A DNA stretch of 64,000 bases from Bacillus cereus G9842 (GTDB lineage Bacteria; Bacillota; Bacilli; Bacillales; Bacillaceae_G): positions 1,836,001-1,900,000 of the forward strand of contig NC_011772.1 in the NCBI RefSeq assembly GCF_000021305.1. The letters run 5' to 3'. The translations under genes and the position numbers were made by a program. Positions 18,961 to 28,619 of the stretch are shown here, in pieces (positions within the stretch are counted from its first letter, which is position 1; each line of letters starts with the position of its first letter). The notes beneath the pieces were generated by a model that worked only from the letters and a program-made list of their open reading frames with translations, ran no database searches and was not told where the DNA came from.

Positions 18961-19617
18961 TTGAAGTATGGAAAAGTAGCAGTAGTAGGAGTATTATCAG
19001 TAGGACTTTTAACAGGTTGTTTCGGTGAAAAGCCAGAAGAAAATCTATATACAGCTTTTGAAACAGCAGCAACACAAGAAAAATCTTTAGTGGATGAAGC
19101 AAAAAAATTAGAGCAGTTAGAGAAACAAGGGCAAGAATTATATGCTCAAATTTTGCAAGAAGGTAAAGATCATAATGAAGCAGTTGTAAAGAAAATAGAG
19201 CAAGCTACTGCAAATGTAGATGATCGTGAAAAAGTATTGAAAAGTGAAAAAGAAATGTTAGAAAAAGCACAGAAGGAAACAAAATCTGTTCAAAGTAATA
19301 TAGAGAAGATTGAAGATAAGAAGTTACAAAAACAAGCAAAAGCAGTAGAAGAGTCGTATAAAAACCGTTATGATGCATTCAAAAAGATGAATGAAAATTA
19401 CACGAAAGTGTTAGCGACTGAAAAAGAACTGTATGAAAAATTAAAAGTAAAAGAAACGAAATTAAAAGAAATCGGTGAAAAAGTTAAAACTGTTAATGAA
19501 TTAAATGTGGAAGCACAAAAGTCGAAAGAGCAGTTTAACAAATTTACAAAAGAGTATAATGACAGTAAATTAGCATTCTACAAAGATGCAGAAATTAAGA
19601 TTAAAGATCAGAAATAA
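18961..19617 (+). CDS. YkyA-like cell-wall-binding lipoprotein
   Basis: This 218-residue lipoprotein has a signal peptide MKYGKVAVVGVLSVGLLTGC with lipobox LTGC and Cys20 for lipid attachment. The rest is an almost unbroken charged helix (long Lys/Glu heptads through LEKQGQELYAQIL, KVLKSEKEMLEKAQ and YEKLKVKETKLKEI), so it is probably a coiled coil on the outer face of the membrane. It matches the YkyA 'putative cell-wall binding lipoprotein' family, of unknown function. It starts at TTG 18961 behind TGGAGGAATG, just after the deacetylase gene. Confidence 0.85.
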   Translation: MKYGKVAVVGVLSVGLLTGCFGEKPEENLYTAFETAATQEKSLVDEAKKLEQLEKQGQELYAQILQEGKDHNEAVVKKIEQATANVDDREKVLKSEKEMLEKAQKETKSVQSNIEKIEDKKLQKQAKAVEESYKNRYDAFKKMNENYTKVLATEKELYEKLKVKETKLKEIGEKVKTVNELNVEAQKSKEQFNKFTKEYNDSKLAFYKDAEIKIKDQK

Positions 19618-19636
19618 AGAAGAATCTAAAGTGTAA

Positions 19637-19683
19637 TAAAAAGCCGGAGAAACATCGTTATAAATGTTTTTTCGGTTTTTTAC
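19637..19683 (+). terminator. Terminator after the ykyA-like gene
   Basis: AAAAGCCGGAGAAACAT / ATGTTTTTTCGGTTTT stem with mismatches and a T tail. Confidence 0.8.
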
Positions 19684-19776
19684 GTTAAATGAATAGAAAA
19701 GACTGGAATTGATATCATAAAAGAGTTATAGTGAGTTATTCTAAGGGAAACATTGTAAAGTAAGGAGAATGGAAAT

Positions 19777-20457
19777 ATGTCATATGAATTTTTACTCAAA
19801 TTAGGTTTAGCACTCTTTTTAGGATTATTCATCGGGATAGATAGGCAGCTAAAGAATAAACCACTTGGTGTGAAAACAAGTATGGTTATTTCTGTAGCAA
19901 GTTGTTTAATTACGATGGTTTCAATTGAATCTGTGCATGTATATTCTGTTCCAGGACATACAAATATGGATCCGATGCGACTGGCCGCTCAAATTGTTAG
20001 TGGAATTGGTTTTCTTGGCGCAGGTGTCATTTTACGAAGAAGTAATGATGTTATTTCTGGATTAACAACAGCTTCTATGGTGTGGGCTGCTTCAGCTTTA
20101 GGGATCGCAATTGGTGCGGGATTTTATTTACAAGCGACAGTTGCTATGGTTTTAATTATTTTAGCGATTAATGTACTTCCGCAACTTGTGAAAATTGCAG
20201 GACCGTATTCATTAAGACAAAAGGATTTATCTATAAAAATTACTGTTAAAGAGCATCATGAGTTAGATGGTATATTTAAGCAAATTAAAAATTTAGGCAT
20301 GCATGTGAAACGCGTGAAAATTAAAGATATAGATAGTGGAGCATTTCAGCAATTGGAAATGGTTATTTTAGCTCCAGAAGATTTATATACAACAGAGTTA
20401 TATAGTTCCCTGAAAGAGATTGATCGAGTAGTTTCAGTTGAAGTGGAAAGTAGATAA
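19777..20457 (+). CDS. MgtC/SapB-family membrane protein
   Basis: This 226-residue protein has four to five N-terminal membrane helices. It contains the family motifs LGLFIGIDRQLKNKPLGVKT, SGIGFLGAGVILRRSNDVISGLTTASMVW and the conserved Asp/Arg pair. The ACT-like C-terminal domain (LSIKITVKEHHELDGIFKQI) is cytoplasmic. MgtC proteins are linked to growth at low magnesium and modulate ATP synthase or transport in some bacteria; here the function is inferred from family only. It is a single gene with its own terminator. Confidence 0.9.
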   Translation: MSYEFLLKLGLALFLGLFIGIDRQLKNKPLGVKTSMVISVASCLITMVSIESVHVYSVPGHTNMDPMRLAAQIVSGIGFLGAGVILRRSNDVISGLTTASMVWAASALGIAIGAGFYLQATVAMVLIILAINVLPQLVKIAGPYSLRQKDLSIKITVKEHHELDGIFKQIKNLGMHVKRVKIKDIDSGAFQQLEMVILAPEDLYTTELYSSLKEIDRVVSVEVESR

Positions 20458-20464
20458 TTGTGAT

Positions 20465-20497
20465 AAAAAAGAGTGAAGTGAATTCACTCTTTTTTAT
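20465..20497 (+). terminator. Terminator after the mgtC-like gene
   Basis: AAAAAAGAGTGAA pairs with TTCACTCTTTTTT. Confidence 0.85.
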
Positions 20498-20552
20498 TTG
20501 GATTTTTAAGGAAATAAATTGATATAATGATGAATAACAAGGGGGAGAAATG

Positions 20553-21086
20553 ATGGAAATACATATTAGAAGAGCTATAAAAGATGATATACGAGGTATA
20601 GCAAAGGTGCATGTTGATAGCTGGAAAACAACGTATAAAGGTATATTTGCTGACGAATTTTTAGAAAATATAACATATGAGCAACGAGAAAAACAATGGG
20701 AAAACATTTTTCAACAAGAAGATACATGCCAATATAGATTTGTAGCAGAGACGTTAAATGGAACGATAGTCGGATTTATTGATGGGGGAGTTGAAAGAAG
20801 CGGTGCATATAATTGTGATGGGGAATTATATGCAATCTATCTTTTACAACAGTATCAAGGATTGAAAATAGGCCAAAAGTTATTTCAAGCGTTACTATCA
20901 GAATGTGTAAAGAATGATATGCAATCTCTTTTAGTTTGGGTCGTTACGAATAATCCTTCTAAAAAGTTTTATGAAAAATTCAACCCTGAAAAAATTGATA
21001 CGAAATTTTTAGAGAGAGTAAAGGTAGAAGAAACAGCGTATTGTTGGAGAGATTTGAATTTGTTACAAAAACAAACAGCTATATAG
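20553..21086 (+). CDS. GNAT-family N-acetyltransferase
   Basis: This protein of about 177 residues has the GNAT fold. It starts with the strand MEIHIRRAIKDD, contains IRGIAKVHVDSWKTTYKGIF, and carries the acetyl-CoA loop region YLLQQYQGLKIGQKLFQALL (the Q/R-x-x-G-x-G/A motif reads QGLKIG). The acceptor substrate is unknown. Two ATGs (20550, 20553) follow GGGGGAGAA; the second is slightly better spaced. It is a single gene followed by a terminator, upstream of the petrobactin operon but not part of it. Confidence 0.85.
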   Translation: MEIHIRRAIKDDIRGIAKVHVDSWKTTYKGIFADEFLENITYEQREKQWENIFQQEDTCQYRFVAETLNGTIVGFIDGGVERSGAYNCDGELYAIYLLQQYQGLKIGQKLFQALLSECVKNDMQSLLVWVVTNNPSKKFYEKFNPEKIDTKFLERVKVEETAYCWRDLNLLQKQTAI

Positions 21087-21124
21087 ATTGATGCATATAA
21101 TAGTATTATGTAAACATATCATAG

Positions 21125-21157
21125 GGAAAGGTATACCTCATTTGGTGTACCTTTTTA
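21125..21157 (+). terminator. Terminator after the acetyltransferase gene
   Basis: AAAGGTATACC / GGTGTACCTTT stem plus T run. A second inverted repeat, TTAATCCAT/ATGGATTAA, follows immediately (21158-21183). Confidence 0.8.
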
Positions 21158-21304
21158 TTAATCCATCAAAAAATGGATTAATAAAAGTAGGTAATTAGTT
21201 TGAAAACAAGAATTTTTCTAGTGTACTTTTAACTAGATTAAAGAAAAGAAAGAAAAAAAGAAAAATTTTATTTGATAAAAAAATTCTGAAATATACTCTT
21301 GAAT

Positions 21305-21348
21305 TGAATATCATTATCAATTAGAATCATAATTGATAACGACATTCA
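21305..21348 (+). promoter_or_regulatory. Two Fur-type 7-1-7 sites upstream of asbA
   Basis: TGAATATCATTATCA (21305-21319) and TGATAACGACATTCA (21334-21348) resemble the Bacillus Fur box TGATAAT-n-ATTATCA. The inner half-sites also form the inverted repeat TATCAATTA/TAATTGATA (21315-21323, 21330-21338). They lie about 55-100 bases before asbA, in a 316-base gap that otherwise holds only the upstream terminator and A-rich DNA. Iron repression of the petrobactin operon is the expected outcome. Confidence 0.75.
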
Positions 21349-21403
21349 ATTATCGTTTATTATATAAAATTTCGATAGCTTTAATATAAAGAGGAGGACC
21401 AAC

Positions 21404-23212
21404 ATGCAGCATGCGAAACAAATCGCAGAACATGCAACATTACAAAGCTTTTTAAACTGTTATTTAAGAGAAACAGGGAGTGGAGAATGGATTACAGAGG
21501 ATGAAAGAATGAAGAGTATCTTCAGTAATACGTTGAATAGAGATACAGTCCCCACATATTTATGTTGTCGGCTATCGGCACAGAACGTTACTTTGTATGG
21601 AGAAGTTATATATAAATCATCAACAGATCGCCATTTGTTTGGAGAAAAATTTTATTATCAAATTGGAGATAGTAATTCTGTTATTAAAGCAGATTACGTT
21701 ACAGTTATTACATTTTTAATAAAAGAGATGTCTATCAACTACGGAGAAGGAACGAATCCTGCGGAACTTATGCTTCGAGTCATTCGTAGTTGTCAAAATA
21801 TTGAGGAATTTATAAAAGAGAGAATAGAAGATACATCCGCATTATACGGTTTCCATACAACTTTTATAGAAGCGGAGCAGTCTTTATTATTTGGGCATTT
21901 AACTCATCCTACACCAAAGAGTAGACAGGGGATATTGGATTGGAAAAGTGAAATGTATTCTCCAGAATTAAAAGGAGAATGTCAGCTTCATTATTTTCGG
22001 GCACATAAAAGTATAGTAAATGAAAAATCATTATTATCAGCTTCTACAACAACGATTATAAAAGAAGAATTAAGTAATGATGAGATGGTTAGTAAGGAAT
22101 TTATAGCGAAGTACTGTAAGGAAGATCAATATGCATTAATTCCAATTCATCCGCTTCAGGCAGAATGGCTCTTGCATCAAGCTTACGTACAGGATTGGAT
22201 AGTTCAAGAATTGCTTGAGTATATTGGACCTGTAGGTAAGTATTTTATGGCAACATCATCACTAAGGACGCTGTATCATCCCGATTCGAAGTATATGCTT
22301 AAGTTTTCATTTCCGGTGAAAGTAACGAATTCAATGCGTATTAATAAACTGAAAGAACTTGAGAGTGGTCTTGAAGGGAAGGAAATGTTAAATACGGCTA
22401 TTGGTGAAGTACGAGAAAGATTTCCAGGCTTTGATTTTATTTGTGATCCAGCTTATATTACATTAAATTATGGAACACAAGAATCTGGATTTGAAGTGAT
22501 TATTCGCGAGAACCCTTTTTATAGTGAACATGCAAACGACGCAACATTAATTGCTGGGCTAGTTCAAGATGCTATACCTGGGGAGCGTACGCGGTTATCG
22601 AATATTATTCATCGCCTAGCAGATTTAGAAAGTAAAAGCTGTGAAGAAGTAAGCTTAGAGTGGTTTAGAAGATATATGAATATTTCTTTAAAGCCAATGG
22701 TATGGATGTATTTACAGTATGGTGTTGCATTAGAAGCTCATCAGCAAAATAGCGTTGTTCAGCTAAAAGATGGTTATCCGGTCAAATATTATTTCCGTGA
22801 TAATCAAGGATTTTATTTCTGTAATTCAATGAAAGAGATGCTTAATAATGAATTAGCTGGTATTGGAGAACGTACTGGAAATTTATATGACGACTATATT
22901 GTGGATGAGAGATTTCGTTACTACTTAATTTTCAATCATATGTTTGGCCTCATTAATGGTTTTGGCACAGCAGGATTAATTAAGGAGGAAATTCTTCTCT
23001 CGGAATTAAGGTCTGTACTTGAATCATTCCTTCCGTATAACCGGGAACCTTCAACATTTTTAAGAGAATTATTGGACGAAGATAAGTTAGCGTGTAAAGC
23101 AAATTTACTAACGAGATTTTTCGATGTCGATGAGTTAAGTAATCCATTAGAGCAAGCAATTTATGTGCAAGTACATAATCCGCTCGTTAGAGAAGTGGCT
23201 GTTCGTTCATAA
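21404..23212 (+). CDS. asbA: Petrobactin synthetase AsbA (NIS family, IucA/IucC type)
   Basis: AsbA (602 residues) is an NRPS-independent siderophore synthetase that adenylates citrate and joins it to spermidine, the first condensation in petrobactin synthesis. IucA/IucC motifs are visible: HLTHPTPKSRQGI, ALIPIHPLQAEWLL, TSSLRTLYHP, KFSFPVKVTNSMRI and the C-terminal FhuF-like GVALEAHQQNSVVQL. It starts at ATG 21404 after GAGGAGGACC, downstream of Fur-type sites. It is the first of six genes that together make this 3,4-catecholate siderophore, important for iron uptake in the B. cereus group. Confidence 0.97.
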   Translation: MQHAKQIAEHATLQSFLNCYLRETGSGEWITEDERMKSIFSNTLNRDTVPTYLCCRLSAQNVTLYGEVIYKSSTDRHLFGEKFYYQIGDSNSVIKADYVTVITFLIKEMSINYGEGTNPAELMLRVIRSCQNIEEFIKERIEDTSALYGFHTTFIEAEQSLLFGHLTHPTPKSRQGILDWKSEMYSPELKGECQLHYFRAHKSIVNEKSLLSASTTTIIKEELSNDEMVSKEFIAKYCKEDQYALIPIHPLQAEWLLHQAYVQDWIVQELLEYIGPVGKYFMATSSLRTLYHPDSKYMLKFSFPVKVTNSMRINKLKELESGLEGKEMLNTAIGEVRERFPGFDFICDPAYITLNYGTQESGFEVIIRENPFYSEHANDATLIAGLVQDAIPGERTRLSNIIHRLADLESKSCEEVSLEWFRRYMNISLKPMVWMYLQYGVALEAHQQNSVVQLKDGYPVKYYFRDNQGFYFCNSMKEMLNNELAGIGERTGNLYDDYIVDERFRYYLIFNHMFGLINGFGTAGLIKEEILLSELRSVLESFLPYNREPSTFLRELLDEDKLACKANLLTRFFDVDELSNPLEQAIYVQVHNPLVREVAVRS

Positions 23213-23272
23213 ATAGCGTTAAAATTTCACGTAATACAAATAATGGTATTTTGTCATGAGGTGGAGGGTTTT

Positions 23273-25111
23273 ATGAGAGTGGACATGTATCATACGAAAG
23301 TATTGAAGGCGCTCGAATCAGAAGATTACATTTCAGTACGAAGAAGAGTGCTACGTCAATTAGTAGAATCGTTAATTTATGAGGGGATTATTACACCGGT
23401 TCGCATAGAAAAAGAAGAACAAATTCTTTTTATAATACAAGGACTTGATGAAGAAGACAAAAGTGTCACGTACAAATGCTATGGCAGGGAACGGATGACA
23501 TTTGGACGTATTTCTTTAGACTCATTAATAGTAAGAGTCCAAGATGAACAGCAAGAAATACAATCTGTCTCGCAATTTCTAGAAGAAGTTTTTCGAGTTG
23601 CTAGTGTAGAACAAGCCAAATTAGATTCTTTTATGCACGAATTAGAACAAACAATATTTAAAGACACGATTGCACAATATGAAAGAAATAATAAGAAAGA
23701 ATACAATCAAAAATCTTACGATGAGTTTGAAAGCCATTTAATAGACGGCCATCCATATCACCCTAGTTATAAAGCTCGTATTGGATTTCAATATCGTGAC
23801 AATTTTCAATATGGATATGAATTTATGCAGCCAATAAAACTCATATGGATTGCAGCGCATAAAAAATACTCCAGTGTAGGGTATGAGAATGAAGTAATTT
23901 ATGACGAAATTTTAATAGAGGAGATTGGTGAGCGTAAATTAGAAGAGTTTATGGAGCGAATTTGTAATCGGGGATGTAATCCAAAACAGTACGTGTTTAT
24001 ACCTGTTCATCCTTGGCAGTGGGAGAATTTCATCATTTCAAATTATGCGGATCATATACAGGGTAAATTTATTATTTATTTAGGAACATCAGAGGATGAG
24101 TATTGCGCACAACAGTCAATGAGAACGGTAAGAAATATTACGAATCCAAAGAAACCGTACGTTAAATTATCGATGAATTTACTCAACACTTCAACACTCC
24201 GTACGTTGAAACCGTATTCTGTTGTGAGTGCACCAGCAATATCAAATTGGTTAAGTGATGTTGTAAGTAATGACGCCTATTTAAGCGATGAAGCACGTTT
24301 AATCTTGTTAAAGGAGTTTTCCAGTGTAACGTATGACACGAATAAGAAAGCTATATATGGTTCATTAGGATGTATTTGGCGCGAAAGCGTTCACAAGTAT
24401 TTAGATGCACAAGAGGACGCAATTCCTTTTAATGGTTTATACGCTAAAGAGAAAGATGGTACACCAATTATTGATGCATGGTTGAACAAATATGGAATGA
24501 AGGATTGGCTACAATTACTTATTCAAAAAGCGATAATACCAGTTATACATCTTGTTGTAGAGCATGGCATCGCACTGGAATCACATGGACAAAATATGAT
24601 TCTAGTCCATAAAGAAGGGGTGCCTGTTCGTATTGCGTTAAAGGATTTTCATGAAGGGCTTGAGTTTTATCGTCCATATTTGAAAGAAGTTGATAAATGT
24701 CCCGACTTTACTAAAATGCATAGAACATATGCGAATGGAAAAATGAATGATTTCTTTGAAATGGATCGCATCGAATGTTTGCAAGAGATGGTATTAGATG
24801 CACTTTTCCTGTTTAATTTAGGAGAATTAGCGTTCGTACTTGCGGATGAATATGGATTGAAAGAAGAACGTTTTTGGATAATGGTTGTTGAAGAAATTGA
24901 AAATCATTTAAGAATATATCCACATTTGAAAGGTAGATTTGAAAATATTCAATTATATGCACCTACATTCTATGCTGAACAATTAACGAAACGTCGATTA
25001 TATAGGGATGTGGAATCGCTTGTTCATGAAGTTCCAAATCCATTGTATAGAGTAAGACAACTTATGAAACAAAAATCAGTTGTTACAGGGGGAAATTATG
25101 CTAATCGTTAA
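23273..25111 (+). CDS. asbB: Petrobactin synthetase AsbB (NIS family)
   Basis: AsbB (612 residues) is the second NIS synthetase and completes the citrate-spermidine condensation. IucA/IucC motifs include DGHPYHPSYKARIGF, FIPVHPWQWENFI, QQSMRTVRNIT, KLSMNLLNTSTLRTLKP and the ending GIALESHGQNMILVH. The start is ATG 23273 (MRVDMYHTKVLKAL), 6 bases after GGTGGAGGG. A frame start at 23243 lacks a ribosome site. The 3' end overlaps asbC by 14 bases, so the genes are coupled. Confidence 0.97.
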   Translation: MRVDMYHTKVLKALESEDYISVRRRVLRQLVESLIYEGIITPVRIEKEEQILFIIQGLDEEDKSVTYKCYGRERMTFGRISLDSLIVRVQDEQQEIQSVSQFLEEVFRVASVEQAKLDSFMHELEQTIFKDTIAQYERNNKKEYNQKSYDEFESHLIDGHPYHPSYKARIGFQYRDNFQYGYEFMQPIKLIWIAAHKKYSSVGYENEVIYDEILIEEIGERKLEEFMERICNRGCNPKQYVFIPVHPWQWENFIISNYADHIQGKFIIYLGTSEDEYCAQQSMRTVRNITNPKKPYVKLSMNLLNTSTLRTLKPYSVVSAPAISNWLSDVVSNDAYLSDEARLILLKEFSSVTYDTNKKAIYGSLGCIWRESVHKYLDAQEDAIPFNGLYAKEKDGTPIIDAWLNKYGMKDWLQLLIQKAIIPVIHLVVEHGIALESHGQNMILVHKEGVPVRIALKDFHEGLEFYRPYLKEVDKCPDFTKMHRTYANGKMNDFFEMDRIECLQEMVLDALFLFNLGELAFVLADEYGLKEERFWIMVVEEIENHLRIYPHLKGRFENIQLYAPTFYAEQLTKRRLYRDVESLVHEVPNPLYRVRQLMKQKSVVTGGNYANR

Positions 25112-26336
25112 TAAACAAGAGTATAGCAAAAGTGATTTTGAATTGAGATTACAAGTTTATGCGGAAATGGAACAATTTCAAAAAGCAGAAGGAAATAGAT
25201 TTGCACTTTGTCTGAAAGATCCATTCGATATTATTACGCTTGTGTTTTTCTTAAAAGAAAAGAAATCATCAGTATTACTTATACATGAAGATACGCCAAA
25301 AGAAACAGCTATTGAAATGGCAAAGCGTGCAAATTGTGTAGGAATTTTATATGGAGAATATGGGGATTTTACAAAATTAGAAGTAGGGAACTTTTTACTA
25401 GAAGAGCCTTCTTTATTGCAATATAGTTCTGGAACTACAGGGGAACCGAAATTGATTCGTAGAGCATGGACAGAAGTTGATACGGAAATTACCGCTTATA
25501 ATGAAGCTTTAAACTGTGGAGTAGATGAAGTGCCAATCGTTATGGCTCCTGTTTCACATTCATACGGACTAATATGTGGTACGTTATCAGCAATTAAGAG
25601 GGGGAGCAAGCCTGTAATCATTACGAACAAAAATCCTAAATTCGCATTAAATATAGTTCGTAATACAGAAAAACATATCATATATGCAGTGCCACTTATG
25701 TTACACATTATGGGGAGTTTTCCATTAGGAACGTTTCGGTTTCATAAAATTATGACATCCGGATCGCCTTTGCCAGAAGCACTATTTTATAAACTAAAAG
25801 AAATGACAACATTTATGATGCAGCAATATGGTTGTTCTGAAGCAGGTTGTATTAGTATATGTCATGATATGACAAGCCATTTAGATTTAGGGAACCCTCT
25901 ACCTCATGCGAGTATAAGCATAGGTTCAGATGAAAATGCACCGGAAGAAATCGTCGTGAAAATGAACGATAAGGAAATTTTCACGAAAGATTTAGGGTAT
26001 AAATCTGAGCGTGGCATTCATTTTATGGGGCGTATGGATGATGTAATTAACGTTTCAGGATTAAAAGTCTTTCCTATAGAGGTAGAAGAAACAATGCTTC
26101 GATTGGAAGGTGTTCAAGAGGCAATTGTATATCGAGGGAAACATCCTGTGATGGGCGAAATAGTTAAAGCGAAAGTGATCTCTCATGTTGATCCAGTGCA
26201 AATAAGAGAATGGTGTATTCAGCACTTACCTTCTTATAAAGTTCCGCATGAAATTGAAAGTGTAAATGAAATTCCTAAAAATAAAACGGGAAAAGTAAGT
26301 AGAAAGTTACTAGAGATGGGAGAGGTTACAACATGA
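25098..26336 (+). CDS. asbC: AsbC, 3,4-dihydroxybenzoate-AMP ligase
   Basis: AsbC (412 residues) is a short adenylate-forming enzyme. It activates 3,4-dihydroxybenzoic acid and loads it on the carrier AsbD. ANL-family motifs are YSSGTTGEPKLIRR (P-loop), MMQQYGCSEAGCIS, GRMDDVINVSGLKVFPIEVE and the catalytic Lys in PKNKTGKVSRK. The start ATG 25098 lies 7 bases after AGGGGGGAAA and within the end of asbB. It overlaps asbD by 4 bases (ATGA). Confidence 0.97.
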   Translation: MLIVNKQEYSKSDFELRLQVYAEMEQFQKAEGNRFALCLKDPFDIITLVFFLKEKKSSVLLIHEDTPKETAIEMAKRANCVGILYGEYGDFTKLEVGNFLLEEPSLLQYSSGTTGEPKLIRRAWTEVDTEITAYNEALNCGVDEVPIVMAPVSHSYGLICGTLSAIKRGSKPVIITNKNPKFALNIVRNTEKHIIYAVPLMLHIMGSFPLGTFRFHKIMTSGSPLPEALFYKLKEMTTFMMQQYGCSEAGCISICHDMTSHLDLGNPLPHASISIGSDENAPEEIVVKMNDKEIFTKDLGYKSERGIHFMGRMDDVINVSGLKVFPIEVEETMLRLEGVQEAIVYRGKHPVMGEIVKAKVISHVDPVQIREWCIQHLPSYKVPHEIESVNEIPKNKTGKVSRKLLEMGEVTT

Positions 26337-26608
26337 GACGGGAAGCGTTAAAGAATGCCGTGTTAAAAATTATGATAGAAAAAATGGAACTGAAAAATGT
26401 AACGCATTTAGAAGAAACGATGCGCTTAAATCAAGATTTATATATAGATTCGGTAATGATGTTACAGCTTATTGTATACATAGAAATGGATTTAAAGCTA
26501 TGCGTTCCAGAGGATGAGGTAGATCCAAAAGCATTTCTTACTGTAGGATCTTTGCTTGATTTTATGGAGGAGTTACAGCCGTTACAGGAAGTAAATGTGA
26601 ATAACTAA
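26333..26608 (+). CDS. asbD: AsbD, aryl carrier protein
   Basis: This 91-residue acyl-carrier-like protein carries activated 3,4-dihydroxybenzoate as a phosphopantetheine thioester. The modification Ser is in LYIDSVMMLQLIVYIE (DSV in place of the usual DSL). Four helices are predicted, as in carrier proteins. It overlaps asbC by 4 bases and precedes asbE by 23 bases. A phosphopantetheinyl transferase must act on it and is not in this window. Confidence 0.96.
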   Translation: MRREALKNAVLKIMIEKMELKNVTHLEETMRLNQDLYIDSVMMLQLIVYIEMDLKLCVPEDEVDPKAFLTVGSLLDFMEELQPLQEVNVNN

Positions 26609-26631
26609 CCTTTAGGAAAGTGGATGAGAGT

Positions 26632-27615
26632 ATGACTTCAATTAAAGTGCACTGTTTAGTGAGTTGTTTTTGTGAAATTATAAAAAGGCGTAGCGACATT
26701 GATTTTCGTCCATTTTATTTTGGACTATGGGATGGAGATTTTGATATAACAGAAGGCGGAATTATTTCATATCACTCTGAAAACATTAACCATGATCATT
26801 ATTTACTTTGGTTTGAAAAATTGTACGGTATTAAAGTAAACGAATGGTATGATCATGCAAAAGATAAAGATAGCAATGTAGAAATGTTTTTAGAATTAGT
26901 AGAAAACAAGCCGGAAAATCGTTATATCATTGTAATGGTTGATATGTCTTTATTGCCAGAGAGGGAAAATAAATTTCATCAAAAACCGTTTCCGCATTAT
27001 TTAATGATATCAAAAACAGAGAAAGAAGAAGAGTGGTTCATGCTAGATCCTGATTTTCGTTGGGAAGGGAATATGGAAAGAGAAAAAGTACTTCACTCTG
27101 TTCAAGATAACCCATTTGGTGGAGGGTATTTCATTGATATAGAAAGAATTGGGGAGCCAACGCAAGAAACAGTAGCTAGTTATTTCACAGAAACATTCAA
27201 AAAGAACGACAATGAACTGACTATGGAACTAAAAAATGTAATTGTAAAAATGGCAAATGAGGAAGAAGGGTATACGCTTTCTGGACTTGTAGCAGCAGTA
27301 AAACAAATACCAGTACTTGCAATTCGTAAATATAGTTATGAGCATGCCTTTGCATACTTCCGTGAAACGTTGCAATATTCGGAGCAAGAATTTGATTATT
27401 GGTGTGATCGGGTAGAGGATATTGTACAAGGATTTACAAATGTACAGTATCGTGCAATTAAAATGGCAATGACGAATAATAAAGGTATGCTAGTATCGAT
27501 TATTGAAAAACTGGATGAAATGAATGCAATTGAACTGCAAATTAAGAAGGAATTAGAGAGACAGTTTCTATCATGGAAAGGTATGAAAACAAATCAGTCT
27601 GTCGTAACTCTTTAA
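26632..27615 (+). CDS. asbE: AsbE, dihydroxybenzoyl transferase of petrobactin synthesis
   Basis: AsbE (327 residues) transfers 3,4-dihydroxybenzoyl groups from AsbD to the free amines of spermidine or the citryl-spermidine intermediate. The N-terminal half resembles BtrH-like acyltransferase or papain-like folds (VHCLVSCFCEIIKRR). Its catalytic residues cannot be fixed by eye, although Cys and His residues cluster in CLVSCFCE and KPFPHYLMIS. The ATG at 26632 is chosen over a GTG at 26620, which overlaps the ribosome site AGGAAAG. It is found only with the other asb genes. Confidence 0.94.
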   Translation: MTSIKVHCLVSCFCEIIKRRSDIDFRPFYFGLWDGDFDITEGGIISYHSENINHDHYLLWFEKLYGIKVNEWYDHAKDKDSNVEMFLELVENKPENRYIIVMVDMSLLPERENKFHQKPFPHYLMISKTEKEEEWFMLDPDFRWEGNMEREKVLHSVQDNPFGGGYFIDIERIGEPTQETVASYFTETFKKNDNELTMELKNVIVKMANEEEGYTLSGLVAAVKQIPVLAIRKYSYEHAFAYFRETLQYSEQEFDYWCDRVEDIVQGFTNVQYRAIKMAMTNNKGMLVSIIEKLDEMNAIELQIKKELERQFLSWKGMKTNQSVVTL

Positions 27616-27652
27616 TAAGCTAACTGAATTTAAGATAGGGGAGTTTAATGCT

Positions 27653-28495
27653 ATGAAATATTCGCTATGTACCATTTCATTTCGTCATCAATTAATTTCA
27701 TTTACTGACATTGTTCAATTTGCATATGAAAACGGTTTTGAAGGAATTGAATTATGGGGGACGCATGCACAAAATTTGTACATGCAAGAACGTGAAACGA
27801 CAGAACGAGAATTGAATTTTCTAAAGGATAAAAACTTAGAAATTACGATGATAAGTGATTACTTAGATATATCATTATCAGCAGATTTTGAAAAAACGAT
27901 AGAGAAAAGTGAACAACTTGTAGTACTAGCTAATTGGTTTAATACGAATAAAATTCGCACGTTTGCTGGGCAAAAAGGGAGCGAGGACTTCTCGGAACAA
28001 GAGAGAAAAGAGTATGTGAAGCGAATACATAAGATTTGTGATGTGTTTGCTCAGCACAATATGTATGTGCTGTTAGAAACACATCCCAATACACTAACGG
28101 ACACATTGCCTGCTACTATAGAACTATTAGAAGAAGTAAATCATCCGAATTTAAAAATAAATCTTGATTTTCTTCATATATGGGAGTCTGGCGCAGATCC
28201 AATAGACAGTTTCCATCAATTAAAGCCGTGGACATTACATTACCATTTTAAGAATATATCTTCAGCGAATTATTTGCATGTGTTTGAACCTAATAATGTA
28301 TATGCTGCAGCAGGAAGTCGTATTGGTATGGTTCCGTTATTTGAAGGTATTGTAAATTATGATGAGATTATTCAGGAAGTGAGGGATACGAATCTTTTTG
28401 CTTCCTTAGAATGGTTTGGACATAACTCAAAGGAGATATTAAAAGAAGAAATGAAAGTATTAATAAGTAGAAATTTAGAAGTAGTAACTTCATAA
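27653..28495 (+). CDS. asbF: AsbF, 3-dehydroshikimate dehydratase
   Basis: AsbF (280 residues) is an AP-endonuclease-2-like TIM-barrel metalloenzyme. It converts 3-dehydroshikimate into 3,4-dihydroxybenzoate, diverting shikimate-pathway carbon to the siderophore. Likely metal ligands are in VLLETHPNT, KINLDFLHIWESG, TLHYHFKN and ASLEWFG. The start ATG at 27653 follows AGGGGAG, 37 bases after asbE. A terminator ends the operon just downstream. Confidence 0.96.
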   Translation: MKYSLCTISFRHQLISFTDIVQFAYENGFEGIELWGTHAQNLYMQERETTERELNFLKDKNLEITMISDYLDISLSADFEKTIEKSEQLVVLANWFNTNKIRTFAGQKGSEDFSEQERKEYVKRIHKICDVFAQHNMYVLLETHPNTLTDTLPATIELLEEVNHPNLKINLDFLHIWESGADPIDSFHQLKPWTLHYHFKNISSANYLHVFEPNNVYAAAGSRIGMVPLFEGIVNYDEIIQEVRDTNLFASLEWFGHNSKEILKEEMKVLISRNLEVVTS

Positions 28496-28507
28496 TGTGA
28501 AATGATG

Positions 28508-28538
28508 TGAGAGTCTCGTTTAGAGGCTCTTTTTTTAT
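28508..28538 (+). terminator. Terminator of the petrobactin operon
   Basis: AGAGTCTC/GAGGCTCT stem (one wobble) with GTTTA loop and TTTTTTT tail. Confidence 0.85.
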
Positions 28539-28619
28539 CGTGAAATAATAACCAAAAATTTCCATGTATTTTAATTTGAATTTTACACAATTTATATATA
28601 AATAAGGAGGTGATTGGTA

